From positions 1 through 16,809 of the forward strand of contig CAYRRZ010000022.1 in assembly GCA_964426815.1 (NCBI GenBank): 16,809 nt of DNA, in the 5' to 3' direction. Below, one piece after another: positions 1 through 6,168 of the stretch (positions are counted from its first letter, which is position 1; each line of letters starts with the position of its first letter). This stretch comes from JADZEJ01 sp964426815. GTDB lineage: Bacteria; Patescibacteriota; Patescibacteriia; 2-12-FULL-60-25. A program made the translations under genes and the position numbers. The notes under the pieces are model-generated. The model saw only the letters and a program-made list of their open reading frames with translations, was not told the DNA's origin and ran no database searches.

Positions 1-243
1 TTAGGCTGCAGCCTTCATCTTCAATGCTTCTTCAAGTGCGGTCTTGTTCCAACCGACGATAATCTGGCCGCTGATATCAATAACTGGTACTCCCATTTGT
101 CCAGACTTCTTCACCATTTCATTAGCTGCAGACGAATCTGCGGAGACATCAATGTCCTTGAAATCAATTTTCTTTTCTTTCAAGTATTCTTTTGCAAGCT
201 TGCAGTAAGGGCAGGTTGGTGTTGAGTAGACGGTAATGTTCAT
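1..243 (-). CDS. Glutaredoxin-like protein (YruB/NrdH-type)
   Basis: An 80-residue thioredoxin-fold protein. It starts NITVYSTPTCPYC, so the redox motif CPYC is at residues 11-14, right after the first beta strand. A cis-proline segment (GVPVID) follows near residue 56, then a VGWNKTALEEAL tail typical of the YruB/glutaredoxin-like family. It is full length for that family and has no signal peptide, so it should act in the cytoplasm as a dithiol reductant; the partner is unknown. I chose the ATG at 241-243 because upstream residues do not look like protein and a good promoter lies just 5' of this ATG. No clear Shine-Dalgarno is present. It could supply electrons to a ribonucleotide reductase or peroxidase, but nothing nearby shows which. 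The stop codon is the first codon of the window. Confidence 0.93.
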   Translation of the reverse strand: MNITVYSTPTCPYCKLAKEYLKEKKIDFKDIDVSADSSAANEMVKKSGQMGVPVIDISGQIIVGWNKTALEEALKMKAAA

Positions 244-283
244 AACAAGGTCCAAAAGGACAAATAAATGTTGCGATGGATCT

Positions 284-311
284 AGTATAGCACACCTAAG
301 AATTGTGATAA
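284..311 (-). promoter_or_regulatory. Extended -10 promoter for the glutaredoxin gene
   Basis: Reading the minus strand, TGC-TATACT (292-284) is an extended -10 element with a near-consensus hexamer. A weak -35, TTATCA, lies at 311-306 with a 16-base spacer. The predicted transcript would start near 277 and carry a leader of about 35 bases. This is seen in sequence only. Confidence 0.6.
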
Positions 312-353
312 AAATTCTGCGATCAAACGAATGCGAATAAAATAATCCGGTAC

Positions 354-378
354 AAAAAAGCCCCTTATGCCAAGGGGC
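354..378 (-). terminator. Rho-independent terminator after the HAD gene
   Basis: A 7-bp perfect stem (GCCCCTT at 360-366, AAGGGGC at 372-378) with a 5-base loop is followed on the minus strand by six T residues (359-354). It lies 12 bases beyond the HAD stop codon and separates that gene from the glutaredoxin promoter. Confidence 0.88.
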
Positions 379-389
379 GTAGGGACGCA

Positions 390-1238
390 TCACAGCGAGA
401 GCTGCGGAATCGCTTCTTTGAGCAGGCCCGCGACGGTAATCGGGAGCATCTCGCTCAGACCGATTTCGACAAGCCGACCGTGGCTATTCGGTAGGAAGAG
501 CGCCATCACATCCTTCTTTTCGAAGATGATGGGCCAGTGTCGCTGACGCGCTTCAGCCAGCAGAGGCCCATTAGGATTCATGCACAATGGATAACGCACG
601 AGCTCGAGCATCTTGATGTCGGAGCCGCTGTCACCGATCGCGAGACTTCTGGAAACGTCCAGCGCATGACGATCAGCTAGCAAGTGCACGGCCTGATCCT
701 TTTGGCCGGTCCAATCCTCAGGTGGCTCGCCCGTATAGCGACCATCTTCGGTTGGATGCTTGGTTCCGAGCCAATGGTCGATATTGTTTTGCCTGCAGAA
801 GACCTCAACGATCTCGGTCAACGAACCAGAGATCGCCACAGTTCTAAAGCCAGCTTGTTTTGCGGCAAGATTCAGCGAACGGGTAAAGACATGGGTCTTT
901 TGCCCATAGCGCTCAATGGCCACGCGAGCCACCTCTTGCGCATCCTGGACGCGAATCCCCTTCAAGCGACCATCGCCTTGATAGGCTTTGACTTGCCGCT
1001 CAACGAAAACCCCCCAGGGGACATTCCGCTTTTCGTAGTTGTGCAGCGCATCCTCCGCGTAACTCAGAACGACCTTGGGCAAGATGCCCATCTCAACCGC
1101 CACTCGAATCCAGTAAAAGAACAACTGGCGTCGATGCCAGGTGCCATCAATGTCGAAGAAGGCAGCGGGCGGGATGGGCTGACTTGGGATGGTTTGCATC
1201 GCCTCAGAAATAGGCGCAGCCGATGGATCAGTCATCAT
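390..1238 (-). CDS. HAD superfamily subfamily IB hydrolase (SerB-like)
   Basis: A 282-residue haloacid-dehalogenase-fold protein, probably a phosphatase with unknown substrate. Motif I is FFDIDGT with the nucleophile Asp29 and acid/base Asp31. Motif II is AISGS near residue 135, the motif III Lys is in GQKDQ near 178, and motif IV is IGDSGSD near 200-206. A helical cap sits between motifs I and II, the subfamily IB layout shared with phosphoserine phosphatase. There is no signal peptide. The frame opens farther upstream, but ATG 1236-1238 is preferred because GAGG lies about 8 bases upstream, inside AAGAGGTC. The gene has its own candidate promoter and terminator. Its signals and higher GC resemble the unknown gene upstream and differ from the rest of the window. 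The HAD assignment is secure; the substrate is not. Confidence 0.88.
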   Translation of the reverse strand: MMTDPSAAPISEAMQTIPSQPIPPAAFFDIDGTWHRRQLFFYWIRVAVEMGILPKVVLSYAEDALHNYEKRNVPWGVFVERQVKAYQGDGRLKGIRVQDAQEVARVAIERYGQKTHVFTRSLNLAAKQAGFRTVAISGSLTEIVEVFCRQNNIDHWLGTKHPTEDGRYTGEPPEDWTGQKDQAVHLLADRHALDVSRSLAIGDSGSDIKMLELVRYPLCMNPNGPLLAEARQRHWPIIFEKKDVMALFLPNSHGRLVEIGLSEMLPITVAGLLKEAIPQLSL

Positions 1239-1270
1239 GTCTTGACCTCTTTTGCAAATGTACCGCGCCA

Positions 1271-1299
1271 AGTACACCGTATGACCATGATCACGTCAA
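1271..1299 (-). promoter_or_regulatory. Candidate sigma-70-type promoter for the HAD gene
   Basis: On the minus strand TTGACG (1299-1294), a 17-base spacer, then TGTACT (1276-1271). The -35 overlaps the stop codon of the preceding gene and lies just past that gene's terminator. The leader would be about 25 bases and includes the Shine-Dalgarno. Confidence 0.5.
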
Positions 1300-2150
1300 G
1301 AAACACAAAAGCCCCGGAGGAGATTCCTCAACGGGGCTTGGAGTAAGGATGCCTTTCGCGGCTTGACGAGGAACTTGCGCTCCACGTTTACGCCACGATA
1401 GCTATCACCATGCGCTACAAAGAGCGCAATCGTTTTGCCGACGCGGTCAGCGAAGCCTTGTACCTCTTCCCTTGTGGGAAGATAGCGATAGGAAGAGTTG
1501 ACAGGCTTATCACTCTCTTCGTCGAAGGCGACGCCCGCACGCCAGAAAATCTGACGAGCTTTTGGCAAGGTCCGCATCCGCTCTTCGTCGAAGAAGTCGC
1601 GGAGATGCCGCCACCAGTTGGGCGTCAGCACCACGTGTTCGAGAGTGCCGCGCTCGGCGAAGATAAAGCACCAGGTTGGCGCATCTGCGACCAGGGCGAC
1701 TTGGTCGATCTGGGGATCAGGAGGGAACTCCGGCCCCTCTTCGGTGCCAAAGTAATCCGCTTCGAGGTCTTTCACCGCACGATCTACGCTCTCCCCATGA
1801 CGCAAGGCCGTAAAGCGGCAGTGCTGATGCGTATAGGTCGTGGAGCGCATGGTCAGGCCGTAGCCATATTCCTCGCCGTTCTTGCCAATGACCTTCAGGC
1901 CGGCGATTTCCGGATTCTGCTCATTGACACTGAAGACGAATGACAGCCCGAGCTCTTCGACTTCGATCCTGTCACCATCACGAAGGTCGATGCGCTTCGA
2001 GACGATGTGTCCGTTGCGCGTGTCTAGGAGGACAAGGTTGATGATGCTCTTGAAGTTCCGGGCTCGCCTCTGCCACTTCCTGGAATGCAACAAAAAGTTT
2101 ACGATCAACACGAACGCGATCATCAAAGCGAGCGATTCAATTTCTTTCAT
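1296..2150 (-). CDS. Hypothetical protein with one N-terminal membrane segment
   Basis: A 284-residue protein I do not recognise. Residues about 5-22 (SLALMIAFVLIVNFLLHS) form one transmembrane anchor, followed by a basic stretch (RKWQRRARNFK) that suggests the C-terminal bulk stays in the cytoplasm. The soluble part mixes beta-rich segments (about 45-100) with an acidic, Trp-containing region (about 160-235). No catalytic motif stands out. The start is well supported: AAGGAGAG lies about 5 bases before ATG 2148-2150. The 59-residue gene ends 33 bases upstream, so the two are probably co-transcribed. The 3' end is odd: a strong terminator hairpin lies inside the coding frame and encodes roughly the last dozen residues, placing its U-tract before the stop codon. 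No function is proposed. Confidence 0.8.
   Translation of the reverse strand: MKEIESLALMIAFVLIVNFLLHSRKWQRRARNFKSIINLVLLDTRNGHIVSKRIDLRDGDRIEVEELGLSFVFSVNEQNPEIAGLKVIGKNGEEYGYGLTMRSTTYTHQHCRFTALRHGESVDRAVKDLEADYFGTEEGPEFPPDPQIDQVALVADAPTWCFIFAERGTLEHVVLTPNWWRHLRDFFDEERMRTLPKARQIFWRAGVAFDEESDKPVNSSYRYLPTREEVQGFADRVGKTIALFVAHGDSYRGVNVERKFLVKPRKASLLQAPLRNLLRGFCVS
1301..1338 (-). terminator. Strong hairpin terminator inside the 3' end of a coding frame
   Basis: Outer stem AGCCCCG/CGGGGCT (1310-1316 with 1332-1338) and inner stem GAGGA/TCCTC (1317-1321 with 1325-1329), separated by a 2-base bulge. On the minus strand a TTTTGTGTTT tract follows. The in-frame stop of the gene at 1296-2150 lies only after the T-tract. 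Confidence 0.85.
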
Positions 2151-2183
2151 GTTCTCTCCTTGAGTGCGAAGTCGTTGCGAGAA

Positions 2184-2363
2184 TCAGTACCTGATGTCGA
2201 AACAGGTTTCGCTCAGCCGGTTCTGGGGCTCCTCCGGGATCTTTGACCCGAGAGGGTGAACTTCGTATCGGTCATGTGCCTGCCTGGTGTATTCAGCCAT
2301 GCACCTCAGGTCAAGTTCACGGACGGTGACGGTGGGTTGAATCTGGCTTGTTTTTTGGTCCAA
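2184..2363 (-). CDS. Small hypothetical protein, 59 residues, TTG start
   Basis: An open frame of 60 codons, including the stop, runs from TTG at 2363-2361 to TGA at 2186-2184. A strong Shine-Dalgarno, AAGGAG (2375-2370), sits 6 bases before the TTG, and a near-consensus promoter lies about 45 bases upstream of the start, so three independent signals line up. The product starts (M)DQKTSQIQPTVTVRELDLRC and ends ETCFDIRY. It is hydrophilic, has two Cys and no membrane segment. An internal ATG would give a 38-residue version (MAEYTRQAHDRY...), but it has only GAGGT at 2-base spacing. Base composition resembles the downstream 284-residue gene, with which it probably forms an operon. I recognise no family. 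It could instead be a leader peptide controlling the downstream gene. Confidence 0.65.
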   Translation of the reverse strand: MDQKTSQIQPTVTVRELDLRCMAEYTRQAHDRYEVHPLGSKIPEEPQNRLSETCFDIRY

Positions 2364-2405
2364 TGTGCGCTCCTTGGCTGGGTTTTCAGCCTATAGATGT
2401 TGATC

Positions 2406-2434
2406 GGTATACCATATTTTTCCCTTTTTGTCAA
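2406..2434 (-). promoter_or_regulatory. Near-consensus sigma-70 promoter
   Basis: On the minus strand TTGACA (2434-2429), exactly 17 bases, then TATACC (2411-2406). The start point should fall near 2399, giving a leader of about 35 bases with AAGGAG before the TTG start of the 59-residue gene. The -10 lies inside a palindrome GGTATACC (2406-2413), a possible operator. It is the best promoter in the window. Confidence 0.8.
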
Positions 2435-2447
2435 CCATTCTATATAC

Positions 2448-2511
2448 AAAAATCCCCCGTCGCTTCCCCTGCCGCTCTGCTGAGCTTTGGGGGATGTCTG
2501 GGGGATTTTTT
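2448..2511 (-). terminator. Nested hairpin terminator after the VKOR-DsbA gene
   Basis: ATCCCCC at 2452-2458 can pair with either of two GGGGGAT copies (2489-2495 and 2500-2506). Between them lies a small nested hairpin GCTC/GAGC (2474-2485). On the minus strand a short T run follows; on the plus strand the outer arm is followed by TTTTT, so it could work in both directions. The VKOR-DsbA stop codon is only a few bases upstream. Confidence 0.65.
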
Positions 2512-2514
2512 GGC

Positions 2515-3648
2515 TTACAGTCTGGCTTTTATGAGACTTCGAAGGGTTTCAAGTGAAGGCAGATCGCTTAACTCCTCGTCATTTAAAAACAAGGTTGGTG
2601 TTTGGGTAATACCCATCGCATCGCCCGCTTTGCGCGCTGCATCGACGCGAGAACCCATAGCTGGATCATCTAAACAGGTTTTGAAACGTGTCGCATCAAG
2701 CCGCAAGGCATCGGCATAATGCTCTAGATCAGATCGCTCCAAATTCGTCCGATTTGCGATGAGCGCATCCGCCATTTCGAAATATTTTCCCTGCTCTTGT
2801 GCGCAGACTGCCGCGATCGCTGAAGCTCGAGCATGTTTATGGATTTCGACAAGTGGCATCAGACGCTGAACATATTTGATTTGACCAGTAAACTCTTGGC
2901 GAATTTGTTGAATGATCGGATGATAGGCTGCGCAACCCGGACATTCAAAATCCAAGAACTCAACCAAGGTGACCGTTGCGGTTGCTGGACCCTCGATCGG
3001 TGTTCCAGCTGGGACGAGTTCAACCACAGGCACATTCATCCCCTGCTGCTTGATACTTGGCTGATCGCCACCCGCATCACGATAGATCAAACCCCAGAGC
3101 AAAATTGTTCCTCCTACAAAAGCGATCAAAACAGATTTAAAAATCCAACGGATTTCTTTGCTGACGGTGCGTTCATCCAACTCTTCAGCGCTATCAAAAA
3201 AGGAAGAGAGAAACAAAATCAAAGCTGCGGCACCTGAAGTGAGACACCAGGTACAGAAGGCTTTAATAAGGGCGGCTTGGACATAGAACAACCAAGCCGA
3301 TTCTGCAAAGCCGATAAAGGCTCCAACCCAGGTCAATTCAAGCAAGATTTTTTGCCAAGCTTTTTTTGCAAAAGCTAAGCGATAGAGCAACCATCCGATA
3401 AAACCCGCATAAAACAGGACACCGAGCGCGGGACGAGGGATTGGTCCCAAATACGCCCATTCAGATGAACGAACAATATCGCAGCCATGCGAAGTACCGC
3501 AGACAATCGGCTTGCCAGAGGTATAGGTGATCAGCAAGTAGATTGAAGCAAAAAGCCCAATTAAACTCGCGATAAACATGAGACGGCGGACCCAGATCAA
3601 AGTTTGTGTTTGGACGGTTTTTCTTGGAAACATATTATTTTTTGCCAT
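2515..3648 (-). CDS. VKOR-DsbA fusion, membrane disulfide-bond-forming protein
   Basis: A 377-residue fusion. The N-terminal half is a vitamin K epoxide reductase domain with about four membrane segments (roughly 22-42, 74-92, 102-127, 131-151) plus a fifth near 168-189. It has the loop cysteines Cys50 and Cys56 and the quinone-side motif CTWC at 132-135. After a linker, residues about 222-377 form a DsbA/thioredoxin-fold domain with CPGC at 236-239 and a cis-proline segment TQTPTLF. The family moves electrons from folding proteins via the DsbA domain to VKOR and then to quinone, replacing DsbB, outside the membrane. ATG 3646-3648 is chosen; the frame also opens from a GTG at 3673-3675, but neither site has a good Shine-Dalgarno. 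It overlaps the upstream thermonuclease by 14 bases, so the two are translationally coupled. Confidence 0.93.
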   Translation of the reverse strand: MAKNNMFPRKTVQTQTLIWVRRLMFIASLIGLFASIYLLITYTSGKPIVCGTSHGCDIVRSSEWAYLGPIPRPALGVLFYAGFIGWLLYRLAFAKKAWQKILLELTWVGAFIGFAESAWLFYVQAALIKAFCTWCLTSGAAALILFLSSFFDSAEELDERTVSKEIRWIFKSVLIAFVGGTILLWGLIYRDAGGDQPSIKQQGMNVPVVELVPAGTPIEGPATATVTLVEFLDFECPGCAAYHPIIQQIRQEFTGQIKYVQRLMPLVEIHKHARASAIAAVCAQEQGKYFEMADALIANRTNLERSDLEHYADALRLDATRFKTCLDDPAMGSRVDAARKAGDAMGITQTPTLFLNDEELSDLPSLETLRSLIKARL

Positions 3649-4258
3649 TACAGGTTTCGGTCGCCCAAAGGCCACGCTTAGCGAGCCTAGCCTCTTCTTC
3701 TAATTTCTTCAACTCTCGCTTATAACCGGCATTCATCGGGAATGACACATAGGCGGTTGCATATCCATCCGCGACCATGAGGGCATTGAAGTTTTTTCCA
3801 TCCTCTAAAATGACTTTACGCAAGATACGGCCGTATTTGTCATGATCATCTGCCTCTGGATCTGATTCAAGCCGGATCCGTTTTCCTTCGAGCAATTCCT
3901 TGGCATGTTTTGAAGCCTCTTTCCCAAAACATTCGACTGGTCGGCGCGGGTCAACGGATTCTGGAGTATTTATGCCGAGCAAACGAACGGTCGCGTCTTC
4001 TGTTTGACCGTCTAGACGAGCATGTATCGTGTCCCCGTCAACCGTACGCGTCACCACGGCATTGGTTTCGGCGCTCGTCTTTACTTCTACTTGCTGCTTG
4101 GTAGGCTCAGGCTCGGTGGACTTTGCTGGCTCCTGCTGTGCAGGTTGTTCTGATGGTTTTGATACCTTGCCCGAAAGCTCCGCAAGACTATTTGCCCCAA
4201 AGGTTAAAATAGCAAGAGCGAGTAAAGAACCAAGCAGGCGCAGAAGTTTTTTAGGCAT
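3635..4258 (-). CDS. Secreted/anchored thermonuclease (SNase family)
   Basis: A 207-residue protein. MPKKLL plus a hydrophobic stretch (about 5-24) forms a signal peptide or anchor. A low-complexity Pro/Glu/Lys/Gln linker follows (about 30-60), then the staphylococcal nuclease OB fold (about 65-200). Motifs are VDGDT at 73-77, RLLGINTPE at 92-100 and DKYGR ending at Arg144. These supply the equivalents of Arg35, Glu43 and Arg87 of staphylococcal nuclease. The calcium ligand Asp40 is replaced by Asn97, a change I believe occurs in bacterial relatives. The likely role is extracellular nucleic-acid degradation, which suits a nucleotide-scavenging cell. The start ATG 4256-4258 fits the signal peptide, although the frame opens farther upstream from a TTG. 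The gene overlaps the VKOR-DsbA gene, whose product could oxidise exported proteins. Confidence 0.9.
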   Translation of the reverse strand: MPKKLLRLLGSLLALAILTFGANSLAELSGKVSKPSEQPAQQEPAKSTEPEPTKQQVEVKTSAETNAVVTRTVDGDTIHARLDGQTEDATVRLLGINTPESVDPRRPVECFGKEASKHAKELLEGKRIRLESDPEADDHDKYGRILRKVILEDGKNFNALMVADGYATAYVSFPMNAGYKRELKKLEEEARLAKRGLWATETCNGKK

Positions 4259-4302
4259 AGGTATAGGAGGATTGATCAAATAACCATTTTCGGCTAGGGT
4301 AC

Positions 4303-4311
4303 AGCATACCA
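4303..4311 (-). promoter_or_regulatory. Candidate extended -10 promoter for the thermonuclease operon
   Basis: On the minus strand TGG-TATGCT (4311-4303) resembles the TGC-TATACT element of the glutaredoxin promoter. No convincing -35 is seen. The leader would be about 38 bases. On the opposite strand TTGATC (4272-4277), 17 bases, TAGGGT (4295-4300) is a weak candidate for the Smr gene. Confidence 0.35.
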
Positions 4312-4326
4312 AATCGGAGGGTGACT

Positions 4327-4698
4327 ATGATGCGAAAGTCACAAAAAAACAAAAACCGTCCTGAACATGGGGCGGCTCGGAGATCCGAACCTTACGCATC
4401 GACTAACCACATCGAGATTGCTTTGTTCGCCGCAGAACTTGGCGGCGTCCCAGAGATCGACTTACATGAACTCACCGTGGATCAGGCTGAATATGCGGCT
4501 GATCGTTTTATTGATCAGCAATTCGTGGCTGGATCTGAGGCTATCCGAATCATTCACGGTCGAGGCAAACAGATCTTACGAAATGCGATCCATCATCTAC
4601 TCTGGCGAGATCATGTTCGGGTTGCTGGTTTTCGAGATTCTCAAGCACCAGGTCAACAAGGGGGTGTGACCGTTATTGCTTTGCACCGCATTCGCTAA
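4327..4698 (+). CDS. Small Smr-domain protein
   Basis: A 123-residue protein made of a basic N-terminal tail (about 1-25) and a stand-alone Smr domain (about 43-120). Conserved motifs are IDLHE at 44-48 (the usual DLHG with Glu for Gly), IHGRG at 76-80, and the C-terminal GVTVIAL strand. Smr domains are found in MutS2 and in stand-alone endonucleases. Several act on DNA or on mRNA of stalled, collided ribosomes, but the substrate here cannot be read from sequence. GGAGG at 4316-4320 sits 6 bases before ATG 4327, which fixes the start over the in-frame GTG at 4321. It is transcribed divergently from the thermonuclease and converges on the photolyase gene, ending 4 bases before that gene's stop codon on the other strand. 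Confidence 0.9.
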   Translation: MMRKSQKNKNRPEHGAARRSEPYASTNHIEIALFAAELGGVPEIDLHELTVDQAEYAADRFIDQQFVAGSEAIRIIHGRGKQILRNAIHHLLWRDHVRVAGFRDSQAPGQQGGVTVIALHRIR

Positions 4699-4702
4699 TC
4701 CC

Positions 4703-6106
4703 CTACGCCGCTTCTCGGCGTTTTTTTATATGTGAAATTGTTTGTGGTGCAACTTCACCCGTCCAGGTTTTGATGTACGCATTCACATCAAATTTTGATT
4801 TGGCGCCGTTCGCATTCATGTAGCGGATTTTTCCAAATACCGGACGATCAAACCAGGCGCGGTCATGGGTGCCACCAATGGACCAGGCGATACCGGCATA
4901 GCCATTCGGATCACGTCCGTCTAATTCATAGCGATCATTTAACTCGATCGCGATTTGCATCGCCTGCTCAACGGAAGGCGTCCACTCTAAAATTTTCTTC
5001 GCCCAATACATGCGCATATACCCATGCATTTTCCCGGTCATCGCCATTTGGCGCTGAGCCGCATTCCACAATGGATCATGGGTTTCCGCTTTTTCAAATT
5101 GCTTGAGGGTGTAGAGATATTCGCGCGCATCTCCCCGATGCTCCTCGATGCTTTGCTTGGCCCAATCCGCAAAGGCCTCGACCGTGTCGTAGTTTGGTGA
5201 GTAAAAACAAAAATTATCTGAGAGCTCTCGTCGAACAATAAGCTCTTCAAGAAAAGCCGCCTGGTCTTTCTTTGGTGCCGAGCTTTTTTGTACTTCTAGA
5301 GCGATGCGTTGAGCCGAAATCTGTCCAAAGTGAAGATAGGGCGAAAGGTTTGATTGCTGGTCTTTATTTGGATCATTGCGTCCCTCATCATATCCAGACA
5401 ATTGATGTCCGATAAACACATGCAAAGCCTGCTTGGCTGCTTTTTCACCAGGTTCAATCCAATCAACGATTGAAATGGTTTGATCAATCGTCAAACTCGC
5501 TCTCGCTTTTTCCCAATCGATCTTTGGTAGATGCGGTGGTTGCACATCCATTTTTTTCAGACTAGGAAATTCCGTCAAAAATTCTGGGAGAAGTCGATTC
5601 AATTTTGGTCGCAAGGTATACGCGCCAAATTCTCTTTTAGGAGAAGCTGCCCAAACCGGAACAATATTATGCGCATCGACTTCAACCATTGGAGTATCCC
5701 CTGTTTGTTGCATGACTTGCTTTCGCCAGTCTTGATAGATGCGTAATGGCGAAACATCGCGTACCAAAAGCGATGCCTGCATCTTGTCTAAAAACGATGT
5801 CAGAACTTCACCCGGGTTACCGATGAGCAAGTGAAATCCAAATCCTTTTTCCTTGGCGGCGGCTTCGAGCTCCTCTAAGCCGCGGAGTAGAAAATCATAG
5901 TGCCGAATTGTTGCCCCTAAAAAGCGTGGAACAAGACAAAAAACAATGATTAAACTCGTTTTCTTTTGTACTGCTTGTTCTTGGGCATAGGCCAAAGCCC
6001 AGTTGTCATGAAGGCGCTGATCCCGACTCATCCAATAGACAACAGGCCCCGTTCTGCCAATCTTCCCTGGGTGAATTGTTCGAATTCTGGCTGGGTTTAC
6101 CTGCAT
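4703..6106 (-). CDS. phr: Class II CPD deoxyribodipyrimidine photolyase
   Basis: A 467-residue flavoprotein that uses blue light and FADH- to split cyclobutane pyrimidine dimers in DNA. The class II signatures are strong: VVYWMSRDQRLHDNWAL near the start, ELIVRRELSDNFCFY in the middle, HDPLWNAAQRQM and GKMHGYMRMYWAKKILEW in the FAD and DNA-binding core, then DGRDPNGYAG and RPVFGKIRYM near the C-terminus. The N-terminal alpha/beta domain (about 20-150) is followed by the helical FAD domain (about 230-460). Length is normal for class II. ATG 6104-6106 is the first codon giving the usual N-terminal extension (NPARIR), although no Shine-Dalgarno is seen. It is divergent from cysS. I see no terminator for it: transcripts would run antisense into the Smr gene. 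Confidence 0.95.
   Translation of the reverse strand: MQVNPARIRTIHPGKIGRTGPVVYWMSRDQRLHDNWALAYAQEQAVQKKTSLIIVFCLVPRFLGATIRHYDFLLRGLEELEAAAKEKGFGFHLLIGNPGEVLTSFLDKMQASLLVRDVSPLRIYQDWRKQVMQQTGDTPMVEVDAHNIVPVWAASPKREFGAYTLRPKLNRLLPEFLTEFPSLKKMDVQPPHLPKIDWEKARASLTIDQTISIVDWIEPGEKAAKQALHVFIGHQLSGYDEGRNDPNKDQQSNLSPYLHFGQISAQRIALEVQKSSAPKKDQAAFLEELIVRRELSDNFCFYSPNYDTVEAFADWAKQSIEEHRGDAREYLYTLKQFEKAETHDPLWNAAQRQMAMTGKMHGYMRMYWAKKILEWTPSVEQAMQIAIELNDRYELDGRDPNGYAGIAWSIGGTHDRAWFDRPVFGKIRYMNANGAKSKFDVNAYIKTWTGEVAPQTISHIKKRREAA
4705..4727 (+). terminator. Terminator of the Smr gene, overlapping the photolyase 3' end
   Basis: A 6-bp stem (ACGCCG at 4705-4710, CGGCGT at 4716-4721) with a 5-base loop is followed by seven T residues (4721-4727). 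The same bases on the minus strand encode the last residues (RREAA and stop) of the photolyase. No T-tract follows on the minus strand, so it serves the Smr gene only. Confidence 0.85.
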
Positions 6107-6115
6107 ATGGGGCTA

Positions 6116-6128
6116 AGCATAGCATAAT
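6116..6128. promoter_or_regulatory. Candidate back-to-back -10 elements between phr and cysS
   Basis: On the minus strand TGC-TATGCT (6124-6116) is an extended -10 that would give phr a leader of only about 4 bases. On the plus strand CATAAT (6123-6128) would place the cysS start point near 6135, between the two possible cysS ATGs, and so favour the start at 6169. No good -35 is seen for either. Confidence 0.3.
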
Positions 6129-6168
6129 GGCGTTGACGCGACCGGCGGCGAGTGGCACCGTATCAGGC

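Noticed and set aside
684..1346. Long plus-strand open frame of about 220 codons
   Set aside because: It is antisense to the HAD gene, which has four conserved motifs, a Shine-Dalgarno and a terminator; the plus-strand product resembles nothing and runs through a terminator.
1410..1943. Plus-strand open frame of 177 codons
   Set aside because: It is a shadow of the 284-residue minus-strand gene, which has a clear Shine-Dalgarno; GC-rich codons keep the opposite frame open.
4259..4312. Extended thermonuclease start from a TTG codon at 4310-4312
   Set aside because: The added 18 residues would spoil the signal peptide, which begins naturally at MPKKLL; no Shine-Dalgarno supports the TTG.
6076..6168. 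Longer cysS start from TTG 6076 or ATG 6127
   Set aside because: The added residues are atypical for CysRS, and the TTG version overlaps the photolyase start; ATG 6169 gives the normal length.
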